A stretch of DNA of 64,000 nucleotides from Paenibacillus brasilensis (GTDB lineage Bacteria; Bacillota; Bacilli; Paenibacillales; Paenibacillaceae), in the NCBI RefSeq assembly GCF_009363115.1, contig NZ_CP045298.1, positions 4,771,501 to 4,835,500 of the forward strand, read 5' to 3'. The translations under genes and the position numbers were made by a program. The notes beneath the pieces were generated by a model. The model worked only from the letters and a program-made list of their open reading frames with translations. It was not told the origin of the DNA and did no database searches. Below, piece after piece: positions 8,138 through 17,050 of the stretch (position 1 is its first letter; every line of letters starts with the position of its first letter).

Positions 8138-9595
8138 TTGGCAGAAACGGTTTTAAACGATGCATTAATCAAGTTACGGAGAAAACGGAGAAAGAAGTGG
8201 ATCTGGACTGCAATTGTTCTGTTGGTTGTAGGCGGGGGCGGAACGGCTGTTTATCTGAATCTGCCCAAGGAGCAGGCCGCCCCAATGGTTCAGGACGAGA
8301 CACTTAAAGTGGAGCGCGGGGATGTGAGCGAGAAGCTGGATACGTCCGGTACAGTGCAAGCGTCCAAGGAAGTAAAGCTGAACTTCACGAGCGCAGGTGA
8401 AAATAAGCTGGCAGCAGTACACGTAAAAGCCGGGGATAAGGTGAAAAAAGGACAGGTGTTAGCGCTTCTGGACAGCTCTGAAATTAAAATGCAGATCCAG
8501 AGTGCGTCTGATAGCTTGGAGATATCCAAATCCAAGTTGGCTGAATTGGAGAAAGGGCCAAAGGCGGAGGATATTGAAATACAGGAGACAAACGTACTTC
8601 GGGCCAAAATGGCTGTCGATACAGCCAAGGAATCATTTGAGCTGGAAGAAGCTGAAAGTCAGAAGAAAGCTTCCCAAAAGCAACTGGAGCAGGCACAGAA
8701 GGCATACGATGATCAAAAGTTTTTACATGATGCCGGGGCGGTGTCCAACAGTGAATTGGAGCAGGCAGAGCAAGCGCTAAATAAAGCACAGACAGACTAT
8801 GATGGTCTGGATCTACAGTTCCGCAAAATCATGTCGCAAAAGCGTCGCGCCCTCTCAGAGGCTGAAATCGGCTACCGTTCGGCAAAGGCTGAGCTACGCA
8901 AAACTCAGGTTCCGGCTGATGCTTCCAATATTCAAGCCTCGCGGATAGAGGTTCGAAGACTGGCGACTGAGCTGGAGCAGAAAAAAAATGAACTTAACAA
9001 GCTTCAGGTCACGGCACCGTGGGACGGAGTGATCTTGAAGGTGAACGGGGATGTCGGAACCAGTCCGACGGCTCCATTTATTGTCATGAATAACTCGGAT
9101 TCCAACGATCTTAAGGTGGTTGTGAAGGTTAGTCAAACCGACATTGTCAAAGTGAAAAAAGGCCTTTCGGCGGTGTTATCTACCAATGCATATCCGGGCG
9201 AATCGTTTCCGGGGAAGGTGCAGTTTGTCTCACCGGAAGCATCTACAGATGAAGGGATGACGACGTATCTGATGGAGCTGTCCGTTCATGACCCGAAAGG
9301 GAAGCTTAAAACAGGTATGATTATGAATGTGGCCGTTATATTGGGAGTGCACAAAAATGTACTGTTCGTACCTGCAACTGCGCTGAGATCCGAAGGGGGA
9401 CAGGACGGCGTCTATCTTGCTGCGAATCCTGCAAATCCAGGGACGCGCACGTTCAAGCCCGTAGAGCTCGGATTTTACACGCCAGACCGGGTTGAATTGA
9501 AATCGGGTGTAAAGGAGGGTGACACGATTGTCATACCAGCTCCTGAAGCACCTCCAAACCCTTCCAACATGGGTGGCATGCAGGGAGGATTTTAA
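8138..9595 (+). CDS. MacA/HlyD-type efflux adaptor protein
   Basis: This is the periplasmic-adaptor-like subunit of the efflux system. An N-terminal membrane anchor (residues about 20-42) is followed by a biotinyl-lipoyl half-domain with VKAGDKVKKGQVL, a long coiled-coil hairpin (about residues 115-290), the second lipoyl half with TAPWDGVILKVNGDVG, and a beta-barrel plus membrane-proximal domain to residue 485. The C terminus is Met/Gly-rich. The start is TTG at 8138, preceded by GGGAGGA. It lies 13 bases after the TolC-like gene and six before the ATPase gene, so all four genes are one operon. Confidence 0.9.
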   Translation: MAETVLNDALIKLRRKRRKKWIWTAIVLLVVGGGGTAVYLNLPKEQAAPMVQDETLKVERGDVSEKLDTSGTVQASKEVKLNFTSAGENKLAAVHVKAGDKVKKGQVLALLDSSEIKMQIQSASDSLEISKSKLAELEKGPKAEDIEIQETNVLRAKMAVDTAKESFELEEAESQKKASQKQLEQAQKAYDDQKFLHDAGAVSNSELEQAEQALNKAQTDYDGLDLQFRKIMSQKRRALSEAEIGYRSAKAELRKTQVPADASNIQASRIEVRRLATELEQKKNELNKLQVTAPWDGVILKVNGDVGTSPTAPFIVMNNSDSNDLKVVVKVSQTDIVKVKKGLSAVLSTNAYPGESFPGKVQFVSPEASTDEGMTTYLMELSVHDPKGKLKTGMIMNVAVILGVHKNVLFVPATALRSEGGQDGVYLAANPANPGTRTFKPVELGFYTPDRVELKSGVKEGDTIVIPAPEAPPNPSNMGGMQGGF

Positions 9596-9601
9596 TAGGC
9601 T

Positions 9602-10321
9602 ATGAGATACGTTATTCAAATTGGAAATCTGAAAAAGGTGTATCAGGTCGGGGATCAGGAAATTCATGCCCTGCGTGATGTGCAGCTCGACATTGCTGAC
9701 GGTGATTTTGTTGCCATCATGGGACCGTCTGGATCAGGAAAATCAACGATGATGAATGTCATCGGCTGTCTGGATTTGCCCACATCGGGGCAATTTTACT
9801 TGGACGGTTATTCGATATTGGATGCCCGTGAGGATGAACTGGCTATTATACGCAATCAGAAAATCGGATTTGTATTTCAGAAATTTCATTTACTCCCGCG
9901 CGCAACGGCTTTGGAGAACGTGGAGCTGCCTATGATCTATGCGGGTGTTCCTGCCAAGGAACGGCGTTTGCGGGCAATGGAGGCCCTCACTAGCGTGGGA
10001 TTAGGCGATCGGATGAACAACAGGCCCAACGAATTGTCAGGCGGTCAGCAGCAACGGGTATCCATTGCGCGCGCGCTTGTGAACAATCCGGTTATTCTTT
10101 TAGCGGACGAACCGACAGGCGCATTGGACTCCAAAACCAGCGTTGAAATTATGGGGATTTTTCAGCGTCTAAACGATCAGGGGAAGACGGTTGTACTGGT
10201 TACGCATGATCAGGAGGTGGCAGAATACGCCAAGCGTCTGATTCATTTTCGTGATGGGCGGATTGAAGAGGATGAGCCTGTTGGGAAACGAACAATGGCG
10301 GCGGAGGAAGTGAGAGCATGA
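9602..10321 (+). CDS. ABC transporter ATP-binding protein, MacB/LolD type
   Basis: This 239-residue nucleotide-binding subunit powers the MacB-type transporter. Walker A reads GPSGSGKST (about residue 40), the Q-loop is FVFQKFHLL, the signature is LSGGQQQR, Walker B is VILLADEPTGALDS and the switch is VTHD. These are the features of the MacB/LolD/FtsE branch. The stop overlaps the permease start (ATGA at 10318-10321), indicating translational coupling. Confidence 0.94.
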   Translation: MRYVIQIGNLKKVYQVGDQEIHALRDVQLDIADGDFVAIMGPSGSGKSTMMNVIGCLDLPTSGQFYLDGYSILDAREDELAIIRNQKIGFVFQKFHLLPRATALENVELPMIYAGVPAKERRLRAMEALTSVGLGDRMNNRPNELSGGQQQRVSIARALVNNPVILLADEPTGALDSKTSVEIMGIFQRLNDQGKTVVLVTHDQEVAEYAKRLIHFRDGRIEEDEPVGKRTMAAEEVRA

Positions 10322-11529
10322 AATTTCGGGAAATTATCCGGGTATCGCTTAATAGTTTGCGAACCAATATGCTGCGTTCCTTGCTGACCATGTTGGGAAT
10401 TATTATTGGAGTGGCTGCCGTAATTACGATTGTAGCTATCGGAAAAGGCTCTACCGCAACGATTACGTCGCAGATTAACAGTATGGGAAATAACCTGCTT
10501 ATGATTTATCCTTATGCTCCGTATGATGGCTCCAGCTCTATGTCCTTTACTCAGACCAAAGGAATTTCACTTGAGGATATTGAAGCACTGGAACAGCAAA
10601 AATCGGTAGCAGAGGTAGCGCCAAGTGCCATGACCAATGCGGATATTACGTGGAGTCGCAATAAGGTCAGCGGGCAAATTGAGGGGACTTCGCTGGCATT
10701 CGTTCATGTGAGAAAGCTGTCGCTCGCTCAGGGCAGGTCGTTTACTCATTATGAAGTGGATAAACGGTTAAATGTTGTGGTGCTGGGGAGCGACGCGGCC
10801 CGAAATATTTTTGGACCGGATACATCCAAGGCAGTTGGTGAGACGATCATGATCAAGCAGCTCCCTTTTAAGGTGGTCGGGGTACTAACAAATTCCAACT
10901 CCAATATGAGCAATAGTTCGCAGCAGGTGTATATACCGATTACGACGGGGATGGAACGGCTGGGGAATATGAGCATTCAGCAGGTCAACGCTTCTGCGAC
11001 AACAGAGGATAAGATTGACCAGGCGCGTAATGAAATCAGGCAGACGTTGCGTATACGGCATGAGCTGAAGCCTTCCGAGGGGGATGATTTTCAGATTACG
11101 ACCCAAACGGACATTCTTGAAACGGTTTCAGGTGTGGACAAGGTTATGAATATGCTGTTGATCGGTGTGGCTGCGATTGCGCTTGGCGTCGGCGGTGTCG
11201 GCATTATGAATATTATGCTGGTGTCTGTTACGGAACGGACGAGGGAAATTGGGATTCGCAAGGCGATTGGTGCGCAGCGCAGTGATATCATGCTGCAGTT
11301 TCTGGCTGAGTCCGTTTTTCTCAGTCTAATGGGTGGATTGGTTGGCGTTATGGCGGGTCTTGGGGGCGCAAAGCTGCTCGAAAAATTCGTCCAAATGCCG
11401 ATTGTGTATTCGATGGAGCCGGTGCTGTACTCTTTTCTGTGCTGCATGGGAGTCGGTGTGTTGTTCGGAGTCTATCCGGCGCGGAAGGCGTCCAAGCTGC
11501 GTCCGATTGATGCTTTAAGATACGAATAA
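10318..11529 (+). CDS. ABC transporter permease, MacB/FtsX type
   Basis: The 403-residue permease has the MacB arrangement: one N-terminal membrane helix (residues about 21-43, preceded by LRTNMLRSLLTMLGIIIGVAAV), a large extracytoplasmic MacB_PCD domain to about residue 270, and three C-terminal helices of the FtsX domain, including the conserved GIMNIMLVSVTERTREIGIRKAIGA stretch split across the first loop. With the adaptor and the TolC-like protein it should form a mechanotransmission-type exporter of peptides or drugs; the substrate cannot be read from sequence. Confidence 0.93.
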   Translation: MKFREIIRVSLNSLRTNMLRSLLTMLGIIIGVAAVITIVAIGKGSTATITSQINSMGNNLLMIYPYAPYDGSSSMSFTQTKGISLEDIEALEQQKSVAEVAPSAMTNADITWSRNKVSGQIEGTSLAFVHVRKLSLAQGRSFTHYEVDKRLNVVVLGSDAARNIFGPDTSKAVGETIMIKQLPFKVVGVLTNSNSNMSNSSQQVYIPITTGMERLGNMSIQQVNASATTEDKIDQARNEIRQTLRIRHELKPSEGDDFQITTQTDILETVSGVDKVMNMLLIGVAAIALGVGGVGIMNIMLVSVTERTREIGIRKAIGAQRSDIMLQFLAESVFLSLMGGLVGVMAGLGGAKLLEKFVQMPIVYSMEPVLYSFLCCMGVGVLFGVYPARKASKLRPIDALRYE

Positions 11530-11532
11530 GGG

Positions 11533-11584
11533 AGCGGATACTTCCCATTACTCGCAAGAGTATGGTGAAAGTATCCGCTTTTCC
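11533..11584 (+). terminator. Intrinsic terminator of the efflux operon
   Basis: AGCGGATACTT pairs with AAGTATCCGCT across a 28-base loop and is followed by TTTTCC, starting four bases after the permease stop. Confidence 0.75.
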
Positions 11585-11737
11585 GTGTTGAATAAGCGTT
11601 TTAAACGATAAAAGACCATGAATAACTGCCTTATTTTTATATATGTGATGTTTTATATACTTTTAAAGGTTGATTTATAAATATATATGACGTATTATAT
11701 TCAATATCAGATGACAAGAAAAAAAGGAGGGGCGTTC

Positions 11738-12382
11738 ATCATCGATCTTACGGAAAGACAACTGGAAATTTTAAATATAGTACAAAAGCATGCCCCGATT
11801 ACCGGTGATCAGATTGCGGAAATGCTTAATCTCAGCAAGGCGACCATTCGGACCGACCTATCCAAGCTGGGTATTCTGGATTACATAGATGCAAAGCCCA
11901 AGGTTGGCTATTTTGTCGGAAAGCGGGGTACGCCGAACCGGGAGGAAAAATTCCGGCTCATGCAAATGAAGGTTGGCGATCTTCACGGGGTTCCGGTTAT
12001 CGTACGAGAAACAACAACGATTCAGGAAGCTGTGGTGGCACTTTTTTTGGAAAATGTGAGCAATTTGATCGTCACCGATGAAGATGGGGATTTGGCGGGT
12101 GTAGCTTCCCGCAAGGATTTGCTCAAGGTTACGTTAGGCAATCCGAATGCGGCGACCATTCCTGTCAGTCTCGTAATGACCCGTCAGGCGAATGTCGTCA
12201 CGGTTTCCCCGGAGGACACCGTTCTGGAGGCAGCCCGCAAAATTATTGCCCGTCAAATCGACAGCTTACCCGTCGTCGTCCCTTCTGACTCCGACAAACC
12301 AGGGGAACACTGGAAAGTTGTGGGACGCATTACGAAAACGAATATTATTAAAATGTTGCTCGATATGGTAGCAGAAGATTAA
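11738..12382 (+). CDS. ccpN: Gluconeogenesis repressor CcpN (HTH + two CBS domains)
   Basis: CcpN represses gluconeogenic genes such as gapB and pckA on glycolytic carbon. The protein starts with a winged HTH (LTERQLEILNIVQ, then GDQIAEMLNLSKATIRTDL), continues with the conserved AKPKVGYF hinge and ends in a pair of CBS domains (about residues 80-205) that bind nucleotides. The start is unusual. AAGGAGGGG at 11724-11732 is the only ribosome site, and no ATG, GTG or TTG follows in frame before the HTH; the codons at ideal spacing are ATC at 11738 and 11741. In-frame ATGs at 11687 and 11711 lie upstream of the ribosome site and have none themselves. ATC initiation gives 214 residues, like Bacillus CcpN (about 212). 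yqfL follows 13 bases later, as in Bacillus. Confidence 0.87.
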   Translation: MIDLTERQLEILNIVQKHAPITGDQIAEMLNLSKATIRTDLSKLGILDYIDAKPKVGYFVGKRGTPNREEKFRLMQMKVGDLHGVPVIVRETTTIQEAVVALFLENVSNLIVTDEDGDLAGVASRKDLLKVTLGNPNAATIPVSLVMTRQANVVTVSPEDTVLEAARKIIARQIDSLPVVVPSDSDKPGEHWKVVGRITKTNIIKMLLDMVAED

Positions 12383-12395
12383 TGGGAGGAATCGA

Positions 12396-13202
12396 ATGGT
12401 TCAGGCGAGCAGTCATTTTATAGCGATCTGTTCAGACTCGATTGGTGAGACGGCGGAAGCTGTCGTCCAGGCGACCATGCGCCAATTTGAGCTACCGGAC
12501 ACAGAGATCAAAAGATTTATGAATGTAAGGGATGAAGACGAGTTGAGCCGGGTGATGGAGGAGGTCGCCGAGCGGAGAGGTTTTGTTGCTTATACGCTGG
12601 TTCAGCCAGAATTGAGAGAGGCGATGAAAGAGGAGGCTGTTCGGCTGAATGTACGGGCTGTGGATATTATGGGGCCGATGATGCAGGCATTTGCAGACAC
12701 GTTTCATAATGATCCGAAGGAGAAACCCGGTCTGCTGCATCGGATGGACGACAACTATTTTCGCCGTGTGGAAGCCTTGGATTTTGCGGTTCAATACGAT
12801 GATGGCAAAGATGTCAGCGCCATTCTCAAAGCAGATATTGTATTGCTCGGGGTATCCCGTATTTCCAAAACCCCTTTATCGATGTTTCTGGCACACAAAG
12901 GTTATAAGACAGTCAACATTCCGATTGTACCGGAGCTAACGCCACCCGCACAGTTGAAGGATGTGCAGCACGGTCGGGTGTTCGGGCTGACGATCCAGCC
13001 GGAGCTGCTGCTAAAAATACGCAGTGAGCGACTAAAGGTTATGGGGCTTCCCAACAATGTGCAGTATGCCACATCGGCGCGGGTGGAGGACGAGATTGCT
13101 TATGCGCAGTCTTTGTTCAAGGAACTGAGTTGCCCGGTTATTGATGTCACGGATAAAGCGATTGAAGAAACAGCAGGTCTGATTATTAGAATGTTGCAGT
13201 AG
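12396..13202 (+). CDS. yqfL: PPDK regulatory protein family (YqfL, kinase/pyrophosphorylase)
   Basis: The 268-residue protein belongs to the DUF299/PSRP family. In plants and bacteria these enzymes switch pyruvate phosphate dikinase by ADP-dependent phosphorylation and phosphate-dependent dephosphorylation; the Bacillus member acts with CcpN in control of gluconeogenesis. The N terminus has the family's SDSIGETAE motif, and the central nucleotide-binding loop reads GVSRISKTP (about residue 152). The ribosome site is GGGAGG and the gene lies 13 bases after ccpN. Confidence 0.9.
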   Translation: MVQASSHFIAICSDSIGETAEAVVQATMRQFELPDTEIKRFMNVRDEDELSRVMEEVAERRGFVAYTLVQPELREAMKEEAVRLNVRAVDIMGPMMQAFADTFHNDPKEKPGLLHRMDDNYFRRVEALDFAVQYDDGKDVSAILKADIVLLGVSRISKTPLSMFLAHKGYKTVNIPIVPELTPPAQLKDVQHGRVFGLTIQPELLLKIRSERLKVMGLPNNVQYATSARVEDEIAYAQSLFKELSCPVIDVTDKAIEETAGLIIRMLQ

Positions 13203-13418
13203 CGTAGTAATTCTTATAGAGAAAATATGAGCTACAGGATACCGGAGTGAATAGATAAATAGCAGTAAAAACTGCTCTAAAGAAAAGATCGGCCGTAGGA
13301 TATAGGAGATTATATAAAAATAGATAAATAGACAAATAGATAAATGGCAACACGAAGCTACTTTAAAATAATGATTTGCCATGGGATAACAATGATATAG
13401 GAGAGGTGGAGGGATAGT

Positions 13419-14396
13419 ATGGAGAGTCAATTGGCATTGGAATTCGTTCGCGTAACAGAGGCGGCAGCGCTGCAATCGGCGCAATGGACAGGACGTGGAG
13501 ATAAGAATAGCGCAGACGAGGCAGCTACGGTAGCCATCCGCACCCATTTTAATGCGGTATCCATGGATGGTACGGTCGTCATTGGCGAAGGAGAAATGGA
13601 TGAGGCTCCCATGCTGTACATCGGGGAAAGAGTAGGCAATCGCAGAGGACCGGCTATAGATATCGCTGTCGACCCGCTGGAGGGAACCGAAACAGTGGCA
13701 AATGGTTTGAACAATGCTCTCTCGGTCATTGCTGCTGCACCTCGTGGAGGTTTGCTCCACGCTCCAGATATGTACATGCAAAAAATGGCTGTTGGCCCGG
13801 ACTTGGCTGGAAAGCTGTCTCTTGATGATCCGATCCCGGCTACATTGTCAAAAGCTGCACGGATACTGGGCAAGTCTTTACCCGATCTTACGGTATCCAT
13901 TCTGGACCGTACACGGCACGCTGGAATCATCAAGCTTCTGCGGGAAAGCGGCGTTCGAATCAAGCTGCTTGGTCACGGAGATGTGATGGGGGCGATTGAA
14001 ACTTGCCTGGATAGTGGCGTAGATTTGCATATCGGCTCCGGCGGCGCTCCCGAGGGTGTATTGGCCGCGGCAGCACTGAAATGCATGGGCGGAGAAATAC
14101 AGGGCCGTCTGCTGCCTCATGGCGAAGAAGAAATTGAGCGTTGCAAACGTATGGGGATCACGGATCCAGGGGCACTGCTATCCATGGCTGATATGGTTGG
14201 ACGTCAAGGTGTGATGTTTGTGGCTACTGGCGTGACACCTGGCGAGTGGTTGCAGGGGGTTCGTTCACTCCCTGGCCACAGGGCGGAAACTCACTCGGTC
14301 GTGATGCACTCGGAAACAAAAACGATTCGCTTCGTGCGTAGTATTCACCATACTACTGATGCGTCCGGTACGCTCGCTGCGGCTGCATCCTCTTAA
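13419..14396 (+). CDS. glpX: Class II fructose-1,6-bisphosphatase GlpX
   Basis: GlpX hydrolyses fructose 1,6-bisphosphate to fructose 6-phosphate, the committed gluconeogenic step. Metal and substrate motifs of the class are present: GEGEMDEAPML near residue 54, DPLEGTE near residue 87, and the GGAPEGVLAAAALKC block near residue 206. Length (325) is normal. GGAGAGGTGGAGGG precedes the ATG. Separated by about 215 bases from yqfL, it may have its own promoter, but the ccpN-yqfL-glpX order makes a gluconeogenic cluster. The gap upstream contains an ATAGATAAAT-type direct repeat at 13250-13345. Confidence 0.94.
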   Translation: MESQLALEFVRVTEAAALQSAQWTGRGDKNSADEAATVAIRTHFNAVSMDGTVVIGEGEMDEAPMLYIGERVGNRRGPAIDIAVDPLEGTETVANGLNNALSVIAAAPRGGLLHAPDMYMQKMAVGPDLAGKLSLDDPIPATLSKAARILGKSLPDLTVSILDRTRHAGIIKLLRESGVRIKLLGHGDVMGAIETCLDSGVDLHIGSGGAPEGVLAAAALKCMGGEIQGRLLPHGEEEIERCKRMGITDPGALLSMADMVGRQGVMFVATGVTPGEWLQGVRSLPGHRAETHSVVMHSETKTIRFVRSIHHTTDASGTLAAAASS

Positions 14397-14439
14397 GTCT
14401 TCACAGCTAAATGCAAGACAAACTCATCATAGGCTTAAA

Positions 14440-14478
14440 AAACAGCAAGTCTCACACTACTTGGAGACTTGCTGTTTG
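14440..14478 (+). terminator. Hairpin after glpX, probable terminator
   Basis: AACAGCAAGTCTC pairs with GAGACTTGCTGTT; the following T tract is short (TTT), so termination may be partial. Confidence 0.55.
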
Positions 14479-15205
14479 GCGTTTCCGGTTTGTTTACCGA
14501 TTGCAGAAAGTTTATAACAAAAGTTATAAATTTCCTGAAAATTGACACTTTTGAAGGAAGATAAAAGGTTTCTATTAAAGTTTGAAAAGAAAATTCATAG
14601 TTTTAGAAGAGAAAAATTCAATTTCAGATGAAATTTTTAGACGGAGAGCCAAAAAAATTCATCTCAAAATAGTTCTATAGAACTATAAAATAGCATGATT
14701 TATTAAAAAATTAAAGAGTTATTAATTTGGATTGATGTGAGCTTGATGAAATTAAATCCCATAAAATAGGATGTTAAAGGCTGTTGCGGAAAAAGGCGGA
14801 ATTTGTCGGATGATATCAGGATGAATTTGTTACATTTATGTTAATGGCATGTAAAGGTAAAATTGTTGTAGCACAAGGCTTTGGAGCTTTATTGCAAATC
14901 ATAATAATTTTGATTTTACAAAATCCATGAAAATCTGAAAGCTCGCTTTGAATCAAATTAACAGATCATGATTAGCAGGCAAATCATCCAAAAAGTGAAA
15001 TTGTTGTTTTTAAAGACTGAAAATAAATAGAATAATCTGGATTATATTTTATTTTTATGAATTCAATCAATTTAGCCCTTTTGTCCCATGCCAAGCGGTT
15101 TTAAAGTTTGTATATTTAAAAACAGCTAGAAAGTGTTGGAAGAAAAAAAGCGATATAAGGATTTACTGTAAAATCCTGAACTGCATAGAGGATGGAGGAA
15201 TTCAT
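14479..15205. other. Long AT-rich gene-free interval
   Basis: About 725 bases without a supported gene, markedly more AT-rich than the neighbours. It contains an 18-bp perfect palindrome (14669-14686) and the ribosome site of the thioesterase at the right end. The composition change fits an acquired or decayed segment next to the thioesterase/ABC remnant. Confidence 0.5.
14669..14686. promoter_or_regulatory. 18-bp perfect palindrome
   Basis: ATAGTTCTATAGAACTAT is its own reverse complement over all 18 bases. The lack of a loop makes it operator-like rather than a transcript hairpin. No regulator can be assigned. Confidence 0.4.
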
Positions 15206-16030
15206 ATGACGACTCGGTCACAATCTTGGTTTGCGAAAACCGCGGTCCATCCGGCTGAGAAGCTCCAACTATTTTGCTTCCCTTATGCCGGTGGTGGCGC
15301 TTCCATATTTGGTCCATGGAAGTCTAGACTTGCGCCCGACATTACGGTTTTACCAGTACAGCTCCCGGGACGTGAAAGCCGTTCAACAGAAGCCCCAATG
15401 GACACCATTCAGGACATTGTACACTCGCTGCTTCCTGCTATGGCTTCCTACGTACATAAGCCTTTTGCTTTTTTCGGACACAGTATGGGAGCACTGATTG
15501 CATTTGAAACAGCACGGCAGTTGTACAGCAAAACCGGAAGATTGCCTATCCACATCATCGCGTCCGGTAAATCCGCACCACATCTTCCGTATTCCAAAAA
15601 ACAACTTCATGATTTAGCAGATGAGCCTTTCACCGAAGAGCTTCGTTTAATGCAGGGAACACCTGAAGAAGTCTTGCAAAATGCAGAGTTAATGCAAATT
15701 ATTATGCCTCGTCTGCGTGCGGACTTTAAAGCATGTGAAACGTATGCTTATCAGCCTGGGAATCCGTTGGCTTGCCCGATGACCATCTTTGGCGGCATGA
15801 AGGATTACGAGGTGACCACCGATTCACTGCATGCCTGGCAGCAGCACACCACACTGCCCATAGATGTGCAAATATTCGAGGGCAATCACTTTTTCATTCA
15901 TGAACAAGAGCAGGAAGTTATCAGCGCAGTCGTGAATATTTTGTCCGCACCCTCAGCCCTGAACCACGCTGCCGCAGCTCATGCATCATACAGCACCAAT
16001 ACCCTACAACCACGATTCAGGCAGAGTTAA
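15206..16030 (+). CDS. Type II thioesterase of non-ribosomal peptide/polyketide type
   Basis: Stand-alone thioesterases of this family (GrsT, SrfAD) clear misprimed carrier proteins in NRPS/PKS assembly lines. The alpha/beta hydrolase has the FPYAGGGA oxyanion region, the nucleophile Ser93 in GHSMGA, a candidate Asp in GGMKDYEV and the catalytic His in GNHFFIHE. After residue 250 a 25-residue Ala/Ser/Gln-rich tail is unusual. The ribosome site is GGAGGA. No synthetase gene remains within the window; the next gene is a truncated ABC exporter, which suggests the rest of a lipopeptide cluster was lost. Confidence 0.9.
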   Translation: MTTRSQSWFAKTAVHPAEKLQLFCFPYAGGGASIFGPWKSRLAPDITVLPVQLPGRESRSTEAPMDTIQDIVHSLLPAMASYVHKPFAFFGHSMGALIAFETARQLYSKTGRLPIHIIASGKSAPHLPYSKKQLHDLADEPFTEELRLMQGTPEEVLQNAELMQIIMPRLRADFKACETYAYQPGNPLACPMTIFGGMKDYEVTTDSLHAWQQHTTLPIDVQIFEGNHFFIHEQEQEVISAVVNILSAPSALNHAAAAHASYSTNTLQPRFRQS

Positions 16031-16240
16031 ATGACCCACACATCACGATACACTACGTTATTAACATCTCGGCAACCAATCAATAATTAACCTACCACCA
16101 AGATGCAACTCTCAGCATAATTCAAGAACGATTTCATTCCATGCAAGCATTCATACATCCAGAGCCAGAGTTTATCTCACCATGTCCATTGCATCTTAAA
16201 AAAGTTCGCACTGCGAAAGTGTGAGCAACGAAAAAGAGGG

Positions 16241-17050
16241 ATGTCCTTGTTTCGATCAAATTCTGCTTTTCGGAGACTCGCATGTTATGTAAGACCGTAC
16301 AATCTATGGGTTTTCATAACAGTGCTCGCCTCCTTATGTTTGGCAGCCATTGACATTATTTTGGGTAAGGCCATCGAGCAAATGGCAGAGGGAACCTTTT
16401 CGTCCACCGAAAACATGATCTATCTGGTTGTTGGTATGACCCTCATTGGAATGCCCTGTAAGTTTGTGATGAGGTACGCTTCAGCGCGATTTAGCGTTAG
16501 CGCTCTACGTGACCTGAGAGGCGACCTCGTACATAAGTTTTGCGATTTACCGGTTTCCCGTGTAGAGAGGAAATTTACCGGAGATTTGGTATCCCGTCTT
16601 ACGAACAATACAGCGCTGTTACAGAATTTTTTTATCGAGCAGTTTGCCAATCTGTTTTATTTACCACTTGTGTTTACGGCATCCTTAACGTTGCTTTTAA
16701 TGACAAGCTGGAAGCTGGTTTTGGCCAGTCTAGCGCTTATGCCTGTAGGAATGATCATCACATCACTGATGAGCAGACCGATTGAAAAATATTCCGAGCA
16801 GCTTCAGGAGAAAATGGCCCATTTGAACGCGGTCGGACAGGATGCGATCGGAGGAATTCCTATCGTCAAGGCATTCAATATGCAGGCCGTGCTGTTGAAG
16901 AAGTATATGGTGATTATGGAGGAGGTCGTCAGACGCGGCCTGGGGCTGGAAAAGCGCTATGCATCCATTACTCCGGTAGGTGTGATGATGCTGGCAACAC
17001 CGATTATTTTGGTCATTGTGTACGGAGGATATCTGATTCAACAAGTATAG
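16241..17050 (+). pseudogene. Truncated ABC exporter (membrane domain only)
   Basis: The 269 residues are the membrane domain of a half-size ABC exporter: a first membrane helix at about 18-38, another at 58-76, the FSVSALRDLRGDLVHKFCDLP coupling region (split over two helices), the GDLVSRLTNN motif and helices near 140-180 and 245-265. Full-length relatives have about 580 residues, ending in an ATPase domain that is wholly absent. Homology stops at a TAG (17048-17050) and the same frame continues directly into an unrelated secreted-protein tail. The start is poorly supported: AAAAAGAGGG abuts the ATG. It lies 210 bases after the thioesterase and is probably the remnant of the peptide exporter of that cluster. 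Confidence 0.8.

Noticed and set aside
13250-13345. ATAGATAAAT direct repeats as a possible CRISPR or iteron array
   Set aside because: Too few, too short and irregularly spaced; simple AT-rich sequence is enough explanation.
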